From Mycolicibacterium tusciae JS617 (GTDB lineage Bacteria > Actinomycetota > Actinomycetes > Mycobacteriales > Mycobacteriaceae), in the NCBI RefSeq assembly GCF_000243415.2, contig NZ_KI912270.1, positions 6,881,571 through 6,945,570 of the forward strand: a stretch of 64,000 bases of DNA, written 5' to 3'. Both the position numbers and the translations under genes were made by a program. The number at the start of each line of letters is the position of its first letter. The stretch's first letter is position 1. Positions 1 through 8,637 of the stretch are shown here, one piece after another. The notes under the pieces are model-generated. The model was not told where the DNA came from and did no database searches. It saw only the letters and a list, made by a program, of their open reading frames with translations.

Positions 1-643
1 CCTCACCCGGTATATCTAGGCGACGCTCCTCGAATGCGCCGACCGCGTATATGACGGCGTGGTGGTGAGCCATCAGCTCCTCGTGCGTGACGTGGTTTCC
101 AACCTCGACGTTGAGGTACATAGCCACGTCGTCGGTCACAAACTTGGGCTCGAACGTAAACGCCACATCTTTGGTTTCGGAATGGTCGGGTGCCACACCG
201 CCGCGGATGAGTCCAAACGGCGTTGGCAACCTCTCCAGTAGGTCTACCTCGACGTCAGCTCGTACCAACAGTTCCTCGACGGCATAACACGCAGCTGCAC
301 CTACGCCAACGATCGCGACCCTCAAGGTCCCCAGTCGGCTGGGCGAGAGTTGGCGCACATCCAGACGGGCGGGGTCTGCATTCAAGGGATACCGCTCAAA
401 GTACGCGGCGTTGATATCTTTGAATCGGCTCAGCGGCTCAGGCAGGTCAACCTCGTAGCGAATGGCGCTTGTCGGGCACACCGGCACGCATGCACCGCAA
501 TCAACGCAGGAATCCGGATCAATGTGCAGCATCTCGGCGTCGCCGAAGTCGGGGTCGTCGGGATGCGGACGAATACAGTCAACCGGGCACACCGATACGC
601 AGCTGGCGTCGTTACAACACCGCTGCGTTATTACAAAAGCCAC
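1..643 (-). CDS. fprB: FprB-like ferredoxin/ferredoxin-NADP reductase, N-terminal part (runs off the left edge)
   Basis: The visible 214 residues begin at a GTG at 643 (protein starts MAFVITQRCC). An N-terminal ferredoxin domain carries two cysteine clusters, CVSVCPVDC near residue 15 and CVDCGACVPVCP near residue 41, the pattern of a 7Fe/8Fe bacterial ferredoxin. A Rossmann FAD-binding segment (VAIVGVGAAACYAVEE) follows near residue 105, then the PTPFGLIRGGVAPDH signature of adrenodoxin-reductase-like flavoproteins. This order matches mycobacterial FprB, which moves electrons between NADPH and ferredoxins. The C-terminal NADP-binding half lies outside the window. The gene is divergent from a P450 at 1308, so it could supply that enzyme with electrons; this is inferred from position. 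The start fits the family's usual N-terminus, although the frame stays open further upstream. Confidence 0.9.
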   Translation of the reverse strand, partial: MAFVITQRCCNDASCVSVCPVDCIRPHPDDPDFGDAEMLHIDPDSCVDCGACVPVCPTSAIRYEVDLPEPLSRFKDINAAYFERYPLNADPARLDVRQLSPSRLGTLRVAIVGVGAAACYAVEELLVRADVEVDLLERLPTPFGLIRGGVAPDHSETKDVAFTFEPKFVTDDVAMYLNVEVGNHVTHEELMAHHHAVIYAVGAFEERRLDIPGE

Positions 644-1307
644 GATCCCACGTCCGGCATTGCCCAGCGCGAGGACGTGCGTAGAGGCCGTCCCGTCTGC
701 CGAGACCGCTGAAGTTTCACCACTTGACTGAGCTTGGCGACCGGATCGAAGCGCGTCAACGAGCTACGGCGAAGTTGAAATCGCATCGCCCGCTATTCAC
801 GGAAGATCTGCCGCATTTCACATGCCGTTCGGCTGCGTCACCAGCATTGATCCGCGAGGCCAATCGGCACCGAAATCTCGCCATGAGAGAAGCAATTCTG
901 CGCTGCGTCTAGGGCGATGGGTCGGCTAGCCGGTTTACATGGCAAGTAGGAACGCCACGGATACCTGACTGCTACAGGAAGTGTTATCAACGTGAGAATT
1001 ATGCGGTCGATGCTCTCGATGTACGCGCCGGTCAGGTAAGGCAAGTGCGAAAAGCAAGCCGTATCTAGCGCACAGCAGTCATTCAACTTCAAGTCGCGCC
1101 GTTGACCTCCCCGCGTGTCAGCCTCCAGTCTGAAGTAATGCATGCGAAATGGGCCACCACACCGCATGACCGATTGGTCGCCCACGATTCTCCAACCCAG
1201 AGGGAGGCGCATACGCTGTCGCAAAAAGTTTTCTGCGATCCCCGAGCTCGATACGACTCGCCTCGGACAGGCGCGGTCCCGTTGTTCACCGCGGCGCGAA
1301 AGCGATC
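644..1307. other. Intergenic region between divergent fprB-like and P450 genes
   Basis: About 660 bp hold no convincing gene. Short open frames on both strands have no recognisable protein features. The region should contain the two divergent promoters, but I cannot pick out a clear pair of promoter hexamers or a strong operator. Confidence 0.5.
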
Positions 1308-2603
1308 GTGGTCGTGAGTTCGAAGACCGGCTCTGGCGGCACCTTGCTCAAGCCGCTCGCAAGCGCGGTGCAGATGAATCTTGTCGGCGCGCTTCGCACG
1401 CGTTGGCGCGGTTGCGACGGCTGGACCGGTGCGATTAACACCGACTACGACCCGTTGAACCCTGTAACCGCGGCGCAGCCCCACGAGGCGTACCGAGCAC
1501 TCCATCGCCAAGGACGGGTGCACTACAACCCTAAACGCGCGACATGGATACTCAACCAACTCAACGACGTGCGAGCCGCCCTCCGGAACACCGACCAGGT
1601 TACAAGCGCCTTGGGTGTGACCAGGGTCCGAATGGCAGCCGATCTGGTAGTGCTCACTGATGGCGACCGGCACGCTGAATTGCGCAAGCAGGTTCAGCCC
1701 GGGTTTACGCGCGGAGCTCTGGAAGGCTGGCAGGAGATCAACGACAACCTGGCCCATGAGTTGGTGTCTGACCTCATCGCCAACCCGGGATGCGATGCAG
1801 TCCAGAGGCTGGCGATACCCATGCCCATGCGGCTAATCGCGTCCATCCTCGGCGTACCCGAGAGCGATGTCCCCGATTTCCGACGATGGTCAGAGAAAAG
1901 CGTCCGCGTCATGGACTTCTCGCCGACCCCACGAAGCCTCGTTGAGACCGCCGCGTCGATGCGGGCGGTGATCGCTTTGCGTCGTTACTTCCTGCGTCAT
2001 CTGGCCGCGGGTGAGCTCAAAGATTCCCAGACGGTGCTCGGGCAACTCCTGCGGCACAACACCGACGGCAATCTGGACGACGACCAGTTGTTTTATATCG
2101 CCCTCTTGCTATTGATCGCCGGCAACGAGACGACCACAAATCTGCTCGGCGGGATGTTGGATACGTTGGCCCGCAACCCCGATCAGTACGACATGATCCG
2201 CGCAAACCCTGATCTCATCCCGATGGCCGTGGAAGAACAACTTCGATTCTCCAGCCCCATCCAGAATCTGTATCGGTACACGCGAGCCGCCTACCAAGTG
2301 GGGAATGTGACGATCCCTGCGGGCGCACGCTTGCTGCTGTCCTTTGGTGCGGCCAATCGGGACCCTTTGATTTTCGAGGATCCTGATACGTTCCGAGCAG
2401 ATCGAGATCCTCGCATGCACATCGGCTTCGGACACGGTGCACATATGTGTGTCGGCGCTCCCCTTGCGCGCATGGAAGCCCAGGCTGTGCTCCGCGAGCT
2501 CGTCACCCGCGTCACCCGAATTACCGCAGGCGCAGCAACGTGGTCGACCAACAGCTCACTGCGCGGCCCCACGAGGTTGCCAGTCTGGCTACATTCCGGC
2601 TGA
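1308..2603 (+). CDS. Cytochrome P450
   Basis: A soluble bacterial P450 monooxygenase. The I-helix oxygen-activation motif is visible as LLLIAGNETTTN. The ERR-triad part reads NRDPLIFEDPDTFRADRDP, and the haem-binding loop FGHGAHMCVGAPLAR places the axial cysteine near residue 381. The product is 431 residues from the GTG at 1308. The first 40 or so residues before YDPLNP look like an extension, and an in-frame ATG at 1374 would give a more usual length; neither start has a strong ribosome binding site. The gene stands alone between the divergent fprB-like gene and a TetR regulator at 2832. Substrate unknown. Confidence 0.93.
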   Translation: MVVSSKTGSGGTLLKPLASAVQMNLVGALRTRWRGCDGWTGAINTDYDPLNPVTAAQPHEAYRALHRQGRVHYNPKRATWILNQLNDVRAALRNTDQVTSALGVTRVRMAADLVVLTDGDRHAELRKQVQPGFTRGALEGWQEINDNLAHELVSDLIANPGCDAVQRLAIPMPMRLIASILGVPESDVPDFRRWSEKSVRVMDFSPTPRSLVETAASMRAVIALRRYFLRHLAAGELKDSQTVLGQLLRHNTDGNLDDDQLFYIALLLLIAGNETTTNLLGGMLDTLARNPDQYDMIRANPDLIPMAVEEQLRFSSPIQNLYRYTRAAYQVGNVTIPAGARLLLSFGAANRDPLIFEDPDTFRADRDPRMHIGFGHGAHMCVGAPLARMEAQAVLRELVTRVTRITAGAATWSTNSSLRGPTRLPVWLHSG

Positions 2604-2831
2604 GTCAAGCTTGCGGCCACTGTGCGACCCATGAGGCAGGCTCGTGCCGAAGGACGCTCGAGAATCTCTTCTTCGAACATCGTTGCGGAGATGCCGGCGA
2701 AACGAGCTTGTTCTTCGATGAGCTATCGGCCGAGTACGTGACCGAGAACGAAGCCCCACCCTCTCGCGACCACAGTTTCCGCGGAGATAATGCAGGGAGC
2801 CCAGACGCATCTTCGAAAGGAGTGACGCACG

Positions 2832-3383
2832 GTGACACGACAGGATTGGCTAGTCGGGGCAGACCGTCACACCAAAGCCGCCGAACGAATCTATGCTGCG
2901 GCCGCTGAATTGGTAGTCCAGCATGGCTTTGAGGGGCTGACGATTGACGCCTTGGCATCGAAGGTGCACTGTTCGCCCGCAACCGTATATCGGAACGTAG
3001 GCGGCAGGGCGGCGATCATCCAGGGCGTAATGCGTCAGATGTCCGAACGCATTGTCGAGCAAGTAGAGAACGCAATCGCCGAACTCGCGGGACCCGAACG
3101 GGTCGTGACCGCTATCGTTGTCGCGTTGGATCGCATCCGCGCAGAACCACTCAGTTCCCTTGCACTGGGCACTATTCGTGCTGGTCATAACAGCGGATGG
3201 TTAACCAATTCACCGCTCGTCGCCGATCTGGCTGAACACATGATTGGTCGTAGGGACCCAGTAGCTGCGCAGTGGTTAGTTCGCGCCACGCTAGCGCTGC
3301 TGTATTGGCCAGTAGAAAATCCGACAGTCGAACGTGAAATCGTTACGCGGATGATCGGTCCTACCTTCGAGGCACAGCCCTAG
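2832..3383 (+). CDS. TetR-family transcriptional regulator
   Basis: 183 residues from a GTG preceded by a good AAGGAG ribosome binding site ten bases upstream. The N-terminal helix-turn-helix is visible at residues 16-60 (AAAELVVQHGFEGLTIDALA, then CSPATVYRNVGGRAAI), typical of TetR DNA-binding domains. The C-terminal ligand-binding half is all-helical and diverged. The regulator lies downstream of and co-oriented with the P450 at 1308, separated by about 230 bp with no other gene. It may control that P450 or the convergent operon ending at 3577. Ligand unknown. Confidence 0.88.
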   Translation: MTRQDWLVGADRHTKAAERIYAAAAELVVQHGFEGLTIDALASKVHCSPATVYRNVGGRAAIIQGVMRQMSERIVEQVENAIAELAGPERVVTAIVVALDRIRAEPLSSLALGTIRAGHNSGWLTNSPLVADLAEHMIGRRDPVAAQWLVRATLALLYWPVENPTVEREIVTRMIGPTFEAQP

Positions 3384-3576
3384 CGAAGTGCTTGTCGTGA
3401 ACCGGTAGATAACTCCGTGTGCCGTTACGGCTCGCGCCATCGCCGTCGGCCTAGCGGTTGCGCGAACGTGTGATCATCGGCGTTGTCGCGTTCGGTCGCG
3501 GACCGCGTCACTTGGAAGGCCGCCGACCTACCGGCGAAGATCGAAAACCAAGATGCCCAGATAACATCTGTACCTG

Positions 3577-4785
3577 TCACAGGTCGTAGCGCTGCCGAAT
3601 CCCGTTGAAACGGGCCCACATCTGCGCGACGCGTTCGGCGGCGCTGACCGTTGCGGTATCCGGAGGCAGCGCGCCTGGTAGGTCTTCGCGCTTGACGACC
3701 CGGGTACGAAGCTCTGCCGGCTGACCCTCCAACATGTGCCGATAGGTGACGTTGCCGCGCTCGAATCCCTGGGTGTCGATCCAGTTGTGGAATCCCGGGT
3801 CATCGTGGGCCAGGATCAGTCGCACCGTGCCATCGCTATCGACCTTGGTCCGGCTCGGTGTGTAGCTCACCGGCCGGTAGAGGTAGTCCATGCTGTTGAA
3901 GAAGACGCCCATATTGGTGAACATCCACAGGCCGTCATGCGCCTCGAACTCGATGATGAGTGCCTCGTCGGCGGCCAGTACCCAGTGCATATTGGTCGCG
4001 GCGCGACCGCGTTTCGCATCGGCGTCGGTCGCGCCGGCGGCCGGGAAGCGGTTGGGATTGGCAGCGTCCACCCCGCCGTAGCGGAACGGGAACTCCGGCC
4101 AGTCGTCCATCAGGCCGGTGACGAAGTCACCCGCCCAGCCCATCGCGTCGATCATCGACCCCGGAGTCGGTGGCGGTTTGGGGGTATCCATGCCGACCCG
4201 TTCGATTTGTAGGCGTGCAGGCCGCTCATCCCAGGAATCGAAACCCTGGCGGATGAACAGCTTTCGGGAACCCGCTGTGGTGGGTAACCAGTTCGTTCCG
4301 CGTTGCTGGCCGCCGACCCAGACCTCGAAGCTGCCGTCGTCGGCGGACGTGAGCTGGTGGCCGAACAGGTTCGCCTCCGGCACGTCGCCGAACGGTTCAT
4401 GCAGGACGCCCGGACCGTCGGATCGCGGTCCCTGCACCGTGACGTTGAGAAAACGTGCGGTGCCACGATTCCCGACGACGCGATACGTCGACTCGCCGTC
4501 GATCCATGCCTGCTGATAAACGAAGTCGGCGCAGTCGCCGCCGAGTTTGCGCGTCGGGTTGCAGAACGTGTGAATCGCCGGATAGCGAGTGTCCCTGGTC
4601 TCCAGTCCCAGATCGAATGCCTGGCCGAGGTTCTGAGTCAGGAACCGGAAGCCGTCGGCCCGTTGCAGACCCGAGGTCGGGTTCAGTTCCTTGAAGACGC
4701 GTTCGCCGGCGACCTTGAGACGGTCGCAGAAGTCGATCCACGCGGCGTGCAGCGCGGCGTCATCAGAACCGTCTCCAAGCGCCAT
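3577..4785 (-). CDS. DUF1214-like protein, last gene of the long catabolic operon
   Basis: A 402-residue protein without a signal peptide or membrane segment. The C-terminal part (FFNSMDYLY, then DPGFHNWIDTQGFERGNVTYRH near residue 330) resembles the NWLDT-G-RRG signature of DUF1214 proteins, which are common in mycobacteria and have no established reaction. It begins nine bases after the TIM-barrel gene and ends the operon that starts at 12,932. Its place among beta-oxidation genes suggests a catabolic role, but none is demonstrated. The domain call is by eye. Confidence 0.7.
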   Translation of the reverse strand: MALGDGSDDAALHAAWIDFCDRLKVAGERVFKELNPTSGLQRADGFRFLTQNLGQAFDLGLETRDTRYPAIHTFCNPTRKLGGDCADFVYQQAWIDGESTYRVVGNRGTARFLNVTVQGPRSDGPGVLHEPFGDVPEANLFGHQLTSADDGSFEVWVGGQQRGTNWLPTTAGSRKLFIRQGFDSWDERPARLQIERVGMDTPKPPPTPGSMIDAMGWAGDFVTGLMDDWPEFPFRYGGVDAANPNRFPAAGATDADAKRGRAATNMHWVLAADEALIIEFEAHDGLWMFTNMGVFFNSMDYLYRPVSYTPSRTKVDSDGTVRLILAHDDPGFHNWIDTQGFERGNVTYRHMLEGQPAELRTRVVKREDLPGALPPDTATVSAAERVAQMWARFNGIRQRYDL

Positions 4786-4794
4786 CGCTATCCC

Positions 4795-5565
4795 CTACGC
4801 GTCCAGTCGCTTCAGCATTGTCGATACCGCTTCGCACCCGCGACGTACTGCCTCGAAACGGCCCTCAACCTCGATTCGCGGGCCGATCAACTCCAAGTCG
4901 AAGCCATGGCTGTAGCCGCCGACGAGTACCTGCCGGATGAACGGCTCGATCGGGATCGTGCCGTCCCCCGGGACGGCGCGGGCCGGTAGTGCCCGGTCAC
5001 CGAGGACGTAGTCGCTGAGCTGAATTTGCAGCGTCCGCGGCAACGCCCGTTCGACGAGATCAGCCAGATCGGCCTCGGCCCAACAGTGAAACAAGTCGAT
5101 ACAGACACCGACGCCCGCCATCTCGGCAAGTGTGATCGTGTCGCGCAAGGTGTGCGCGATGTGGATGTCTGCGTAGAGAGCGGATGCGTTTTCGATGGCG
5201 AGTGCCACGCCGGCCTGCTCTGCCTCCCGCAGGCACGGAGCGACCTGCGCGCAGAAGCGTTCGGCGGCCTGGCCCCAGTTCAATTCACCGCGACCACCCG
5301 TCAGCATGTACACCACGCGAGTTCCGAGAGCGGCGGCGGTCTCGATGACGCGGGACAGCCCATCGGCGGACTCGAACAGGTGATACACGGTGTCGACCGA
5401 GTAGCCGTGTTGCTCGATGAGCGGCACCAGACCGGGTTCACCCAGCTGGGAATCGATCAGGCTCAGCCGGGTGAGTCCGAGTGCGGCCCACATCGAATGT
5501 TGCTCGGCGAGCGGTGTGCCGAGAAAGGTCACACTGTGCACCGAGAGCCGACTGTGCACGCTCAT
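4795..5565 (-). CDS. Sugar phosphate isomerase/epimerase-like TIM barrel protein
   Basis: 256 residues. The pattern of xylose-isomerase-like TIM barrels is visible: LALIENASALYADIHIAHT near residue 150, VGVCIDLFHCWAEAD near residue 175 and QLSDYVLGDRALPARAVPGDG near residue 205. In this superfamily the acidic and histidine residues on these strands bind a divalent metal that promotes isomerisation or epimerisation. Its stop-proximal neighbour is nine bases away, and its start overlaps the sulfotransferase stop by four bases (ATGA), so the genes are translationally coupled. Its catabolic substrate is unknown. Family call firm, exact reaction open. Confidence 0.8.
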   Translation of the reverse strand: MSVHSRLSVHSVTFLGTPLAEQHSMWAALGLTRLSLIDSQLGEPGLVPLIEQHGYSVDTVYHLFESADGLSRVIETAAALGTRVVYMLTGGRGELNWGQAAERFCAQVAPCLREAEQAGVALAIENASALYADIHIAHTLRDTITLAEMAGVGVCIDLFHCWAEADLADLVERALPRTLQIQLSDYVLGDRALPARAVPGDGTIPIEPFIRQVLVGGYSHGFDLELIGPRIEVEGRFEAVRRGCEAVSTMLKRLDA

Positions 5566-6746
5566 CTCCGCTGTTCGATGGCGACACCGAATCGATCACG
5601 GAAAGGCCGGAATTCTTCGTGCAATGCCTCGAGATCCTCACCTATGTCGGTGAGGAGTTGGGTCGAATAGCGGAACTTCCCGTGCCGGTCGCCCGGGTTG
5701 TTCTCCAGGTAGGCGCGCATCTCCGTGCGGGCTTCGGCGCTCACGGTCTGGCCGCGGAATTCGTAGTAGCGACCGACGGTGCCGACGGGGTCAGCGAGAA
5801 AGTCGGTGTAGCGCACGTGCAGGATCCGGGGATCGTCGGTGAGCGGGTTGGTCATGGTGTTGGCGATGCTTGCCCGCGTCAACTCGAGATGCATTTTCGC
5901 CGCCTGTTGTAGGTCGATCGGGCCGACGATGCCTTCGAGGATGTCGGCCATCATCATCGTGCGCGACGCGGCGACCTGCACGGGGTCTCGGTGCAGCCAT
6001 AGCAGGGTCGCATCCGGATAGCAGTTGAAGAACTCCCGCAAACGAAAGCCGTGGAATCCCTTGAGGACCCACTGCTTGCACGGGCGCCCGTACTGGAACT
6101 GTTGCAGCATCGCCTTGTGGATGCGGTATTGCGCGGCGTCGTCGGTGGGCAGACCACCGACCACCGTCTGCATCGGAACCCGCCACCACGCGGTCGGTGT
6201 CATCACGCGGAAGTCGAAGGCCCAGGTGCGTTCGTCCTCGGGCAGACCGTCGCCGAGCATGTCGTTGTAGGGATGGCTGTGCAGCCATTTCGGCATCTGT
6301 GCGTTGATCTCGCGCCAGTCGGCGTCGGCGCGCGCCCGGCGAGGGTCGTCATCGCCGGCGAGTCCTGGTGGCGGGGAGGGATACATCACCTCCCAGAACC
6401 GGAGCGCTCGCGCGTCGGGATCCACCGACATCAGGGCGTGCATCAGGGTGGTGCCCGAGCGCGGTTCACCGGTCACGAACATGGGCCGCTCGATCACTTC
6501 GTCGGCGATGGGGTAGCGGTTTCGGTCCTCGAAGAATTCCAGTCGCGAGGTGAGCAGCCACTGGCATACGTCCTCGGCCCGCGCCCTACCCTCGGCGTCC
6601 AAGCCGATGCCGTTGAGAAGTTCGACGGCTGTGGCGAATCGCTGCGGCAGTGTGTCATCGCCGTAATCCGTCAGGCCGGTGCTCTCCTGCGCGCGGCTCA
6701 GCATCTCCGTCGCGTCGAGCGCGCCGCTCACCGGACATCTCCGCAC
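5562..6746 (-). CDS. Sulfotransferase-family protein
   Basis: 394 residues. The PAPS 5'-phosphosulfate-binding loop is clear as FVTGEPRSGTTLMHALMS at residues 90-107. A later segment LLWLHRDPVQVAASRTMM matches the 3'-phosphate-binding region of PAPS sulfotransferases. The family transfers sulfate from PAPS to hydroxyl groups. Large mycobacterial members of this type are common, and many lack a known substrate. The gene overlaps its upstream neighbour (LLM oxidoreductase) by 19 bases and its downstream neighbour by four. A sulfotransferase within a beta-oxidation operon is unusual; it could modify the substrate or belong to the host lipid pathway. Confidence 0.88.
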   Translation of the reverse strand: MRRCPVSGALDATEMLSRAQESTGLTDYGDDTLPQRFATAVELLNGIGLDAEGRARAEDVCQWLLTSRLEFFEDRNRYPIADEVIERPMFVTGEPRSGTTLMHALMSVDPDARALRFWEVMYPSPPPGLAGDDDPRRARADADWREINAQMPKWLHSHPYNDMLGDGLPEDERTWAFDFRVMTPTAWWRVPMQTVVGGLPTDDAAQYRIHKAMLQQFQYGRPCKQWVLKGFHGFRLREFFNCYPDATLLWLHRDPVQVAASRTMMMADILEGIVGPIDLQQAAKMHLELTRASIANTMTNPLTDDPRILHVRYTDFLADPVGTVGRYYEFRGQTVSAEARTEMRAYLENNPGDRHGKFRYSTQLLTDIGEDLEALHEEFRPFRDRFGVAIEQRR

Positions 6747-7855
6747 ATGCGCATCAGTTCGTCCTCGACGTCGCGGACGTTCTCCGCGGACGCGGCGGAG
6801 TACGAGAGTCCGGCCATACCGCCATAATCCAGGATCTTGGGCACGCGAAGACCGGCGTCGACATACTTCTTTACCTCCTGTGCCACCTGCTTCGGTGTGC
6901 CGTGGGGGACGACGGCGAGAATCGATTCGGGCTCGACTCGGTCGAGAAACTCGACGACGCGTTCGCGGGTCAGTGTCGCGGGGTCGATGTCCTGGTAGCC
7001 GCGCCAGTGCTCCCCCATCGGATGGTCGAAGCCGAGGCTGCGCAGGAGTTCAGCGGACACCTGCAGAAGAAACGCCTTGACGAGCGGCGCGTCCAGAATC
7101 TGGTCGAGAGCGGCGTCGTCGCGGCCGATCAGGCAGACCTGGATGTAGCACGGCGTGATGGACATCGGATCGCGCCCGGCCCGCTCCGCCGAAGCCCTTA
7201 CGGTGGCGAGCTTTTGGGCGTAGTCGTCGGGATCCCAGGCACCGGTGGGCCACCACCCGTCGGCGTAGCGGCCGACGATCTCCAAGGTTCGCGGCCCGCT
7301 TGCCCCGATCCAGATCTGCGGGGTGGCACCCTGGTACGGCTCGGTGTCGAGGCGGGCATGGCGCAGGTGGTAGAACTGTCCGTCGAAATCGACCGGGCCA
7401 TCGCTGTCCCAGAGCAGCCGGATGACGTGCAGCGCCTCTTCGAATCGGCTGACCGGTTTGGCGAAGTCGAAACCGTAGGGCACGGTGTTCTCGGTCTCTC
7501 CGCTGCCCAGGCCAAGCACGAAACGGCCCTTGGCGAGATGGTCGATGGTGAGCGCGCTCTGTGCAAGCAGTGCCGGATGACGGCGCACGGTATCGATCAC
7601 GCTGGTGACCAGCGGTACGTTCTCGGTCAGCACTGCCGCCGCCGCAGCCACCGCCATGGCGTCGAGGTGGCGGTGCGGTGACGGAGAAACCGTTGCCAGA
7701 TCGGTGAATTCAGGAGTCCAGATCGAGTCGGGCCAGAAGCTGACCATGTGATCAGGCAGCCAGATCGAGTGATAACGACCGCTGTCGAGCTGCGTCAGCA
7801 CCGAGAGATCCAGCGGAAGCGTGGTCCGAAGGTACGCAGCGGGCTGGACCTTCAC
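6728..7855 (-). CDS. LLM-class (probably F420-dependent) oxidoreductase
   Basis: 375 residues with a luciferase-like TIM barrel. Diagnostic segments are YHSIWLPDHMVSFWP near residue 28, LAKGRFVLGLGSGETEN near residue 107 and PQIWIGASGPRTLEIVGRYADGWWP near residue 180. This arrangement is typical of F420-dependent mycobacterial enzymes such as glucose-6-phosphate or hydroxymycolate dehydrogenase relatives, which transfer hydride to or from F420. The start is a GTG that overlaps the SDR stop by four bases (GTGA). Cofactor choice (F420 rather than FMN) is inferred from family and host. A second, shorter LLM protein lies at 47254. Confidence 0.85.
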   Translation of the reverse strand: MKVQPAAYLRTTLPLDLSVLTQLDSGRYHSIWLPDHMVSFWPDSIWTPEFTDLATVSPSPHRHLDAMAVAAAAAVLTENVPLVTSVIDTVRRHPALLAQSALTIDHLAKGRFVLGLGSGETENTVPYGFDFAKPVSRFEEALHVIRLLWDSDGPVDFDGQFYHLRHARLDTEPYQGATPQIWIGASGPRTLEIVGRYADGWWPTGAWDPDDYAQKLATVRASAERAGRDPMSITPCYIQVCLIGRDDAALDQILDAPLVKAFLLQVSAELLRSLGFDHPMGEHWRGYQDIDPATLTRERVVEFLDRVEPESILAVVPHGTPKQVAQEVKKYVDAGLRVPKILDYGGMAGLSYSAASAENVRDVEDELMRMCGDVR

Positions 7856-8628
7856 AGCCAGCCGACCTCACGCAGGAACGGCTGCGTGTGGGCGATACGG
7901 CCGGTCAGCGTTTTCGGGTCGCCCGTGCACAACACGAAGGCCGTCTGTGTGATGAGCTCGATGTCTTCGGTGTCGGTCTTGGCGAGGTCGAGTGCACCCG
8001 CGCCCTCGGTGGCGACGGGGTTGGACGGCGCCGCGGCATTCACGGCGATACCGTCGTCGTACAGCTCGGCCGCAAGGCTTTTCGTCAACCGGTTGAGCGC
8101 CGCCTTCATCGTGGCGTAGATGCCGAAACCCGCCTCGCGATCGAACGCGGAGAACGGCGGGCCGTCAGGCAGATCGCCGCCAACGGATGTCACGTTCAGG
8201 ACCCAGCCCCGCTTCCGCTCGCGCATCGCGGGGATGGCCATTTGGGTGAGGTGCAGCGGGGCAAGCACGTGCATCTCCATCATCAGACGCACGCGACGGT
8301 CGGGGAAGTCATCGAGTGGCCGCAGGAACGTGACGGCCGCGTTGTTGACCAGAATGTCGGGAGCGCCGACCTTCTCCACGACTTCGTTGAACAGCCGATC
8401 GCGGTCCTCGGGTTTGGAGAGGTCGGCGGCGACGGCGATCGCCGAGCCGCCCGAATGTTCGATCTCCGCCAGCGTCTGACTCAAAGAGCCTTGATATCTC
8501 GGGTCGGGTTCGGCGGTGCGTGCGGTGAGGGCGACGGTGGCGCCCTCTGCTGCCAGACGCTTCGCGATGGCCTTGCCCAACCCGCGGCTGGTGCCGGTGA
8601 CCAGGGCCACCTTGCCGTCACACGTCAT
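7852..8628 (-). CDS. Short-chain dehydrogenase/reductase
   Basis: 258 residues of classical SDR. The nucleotide-binding glycine motif TGTSRGLG sits at residues 11-18, NNAAV near residue 94, the catalytic serine in LNVTSVGG near residue 145, and YATMK with catalytic Tyr and Lys near residue 176. The enzyme should oxidise a hydroxyl or reduce a carbonyl with NAD(P). A strong AGGAGG ribosome binding site precedes the ATG and overlaps the stop of the acyl-CoA dehydrogenase gene upstream, so the two are coupled. In this operon it fits a 3-hydroxyacyl or cyclic alcohol dehydrogenase step, which is inference. Confidence 0.9.
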   Translation of the reverse strand: MTCDGKVALVTGTSRGLGKAIAKRLAAEGATVALTARTAEPDPRYQGSLSQTLAEIEHSGGSAIAVAADLSKPEDRDRLFNEVVEKVGAPDILVNNAAVTFLRPLDDFPDRRVRLMMEMHVLAPLHLTQMAIPAMRERKRGWVLNVTSVGGDLPDGPPFSAFDREAGFGIYATMKAALNRLTKSLAAELYDDGIAVNAAAPSNPVATEGAGALDLAKTDTEDIELITQTAFVLCTGDPKTLTGRIAHTQPFLREVGWL

Positions 8629-8637
8629 CGTGGCCTC

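Noticed and set aside
1089..1757. A 222-residue minus-strand open frame opposite the P450 start
   Set aside because: It has no recognisable features and overlaps the P450 coding region; judged a shadow frame.
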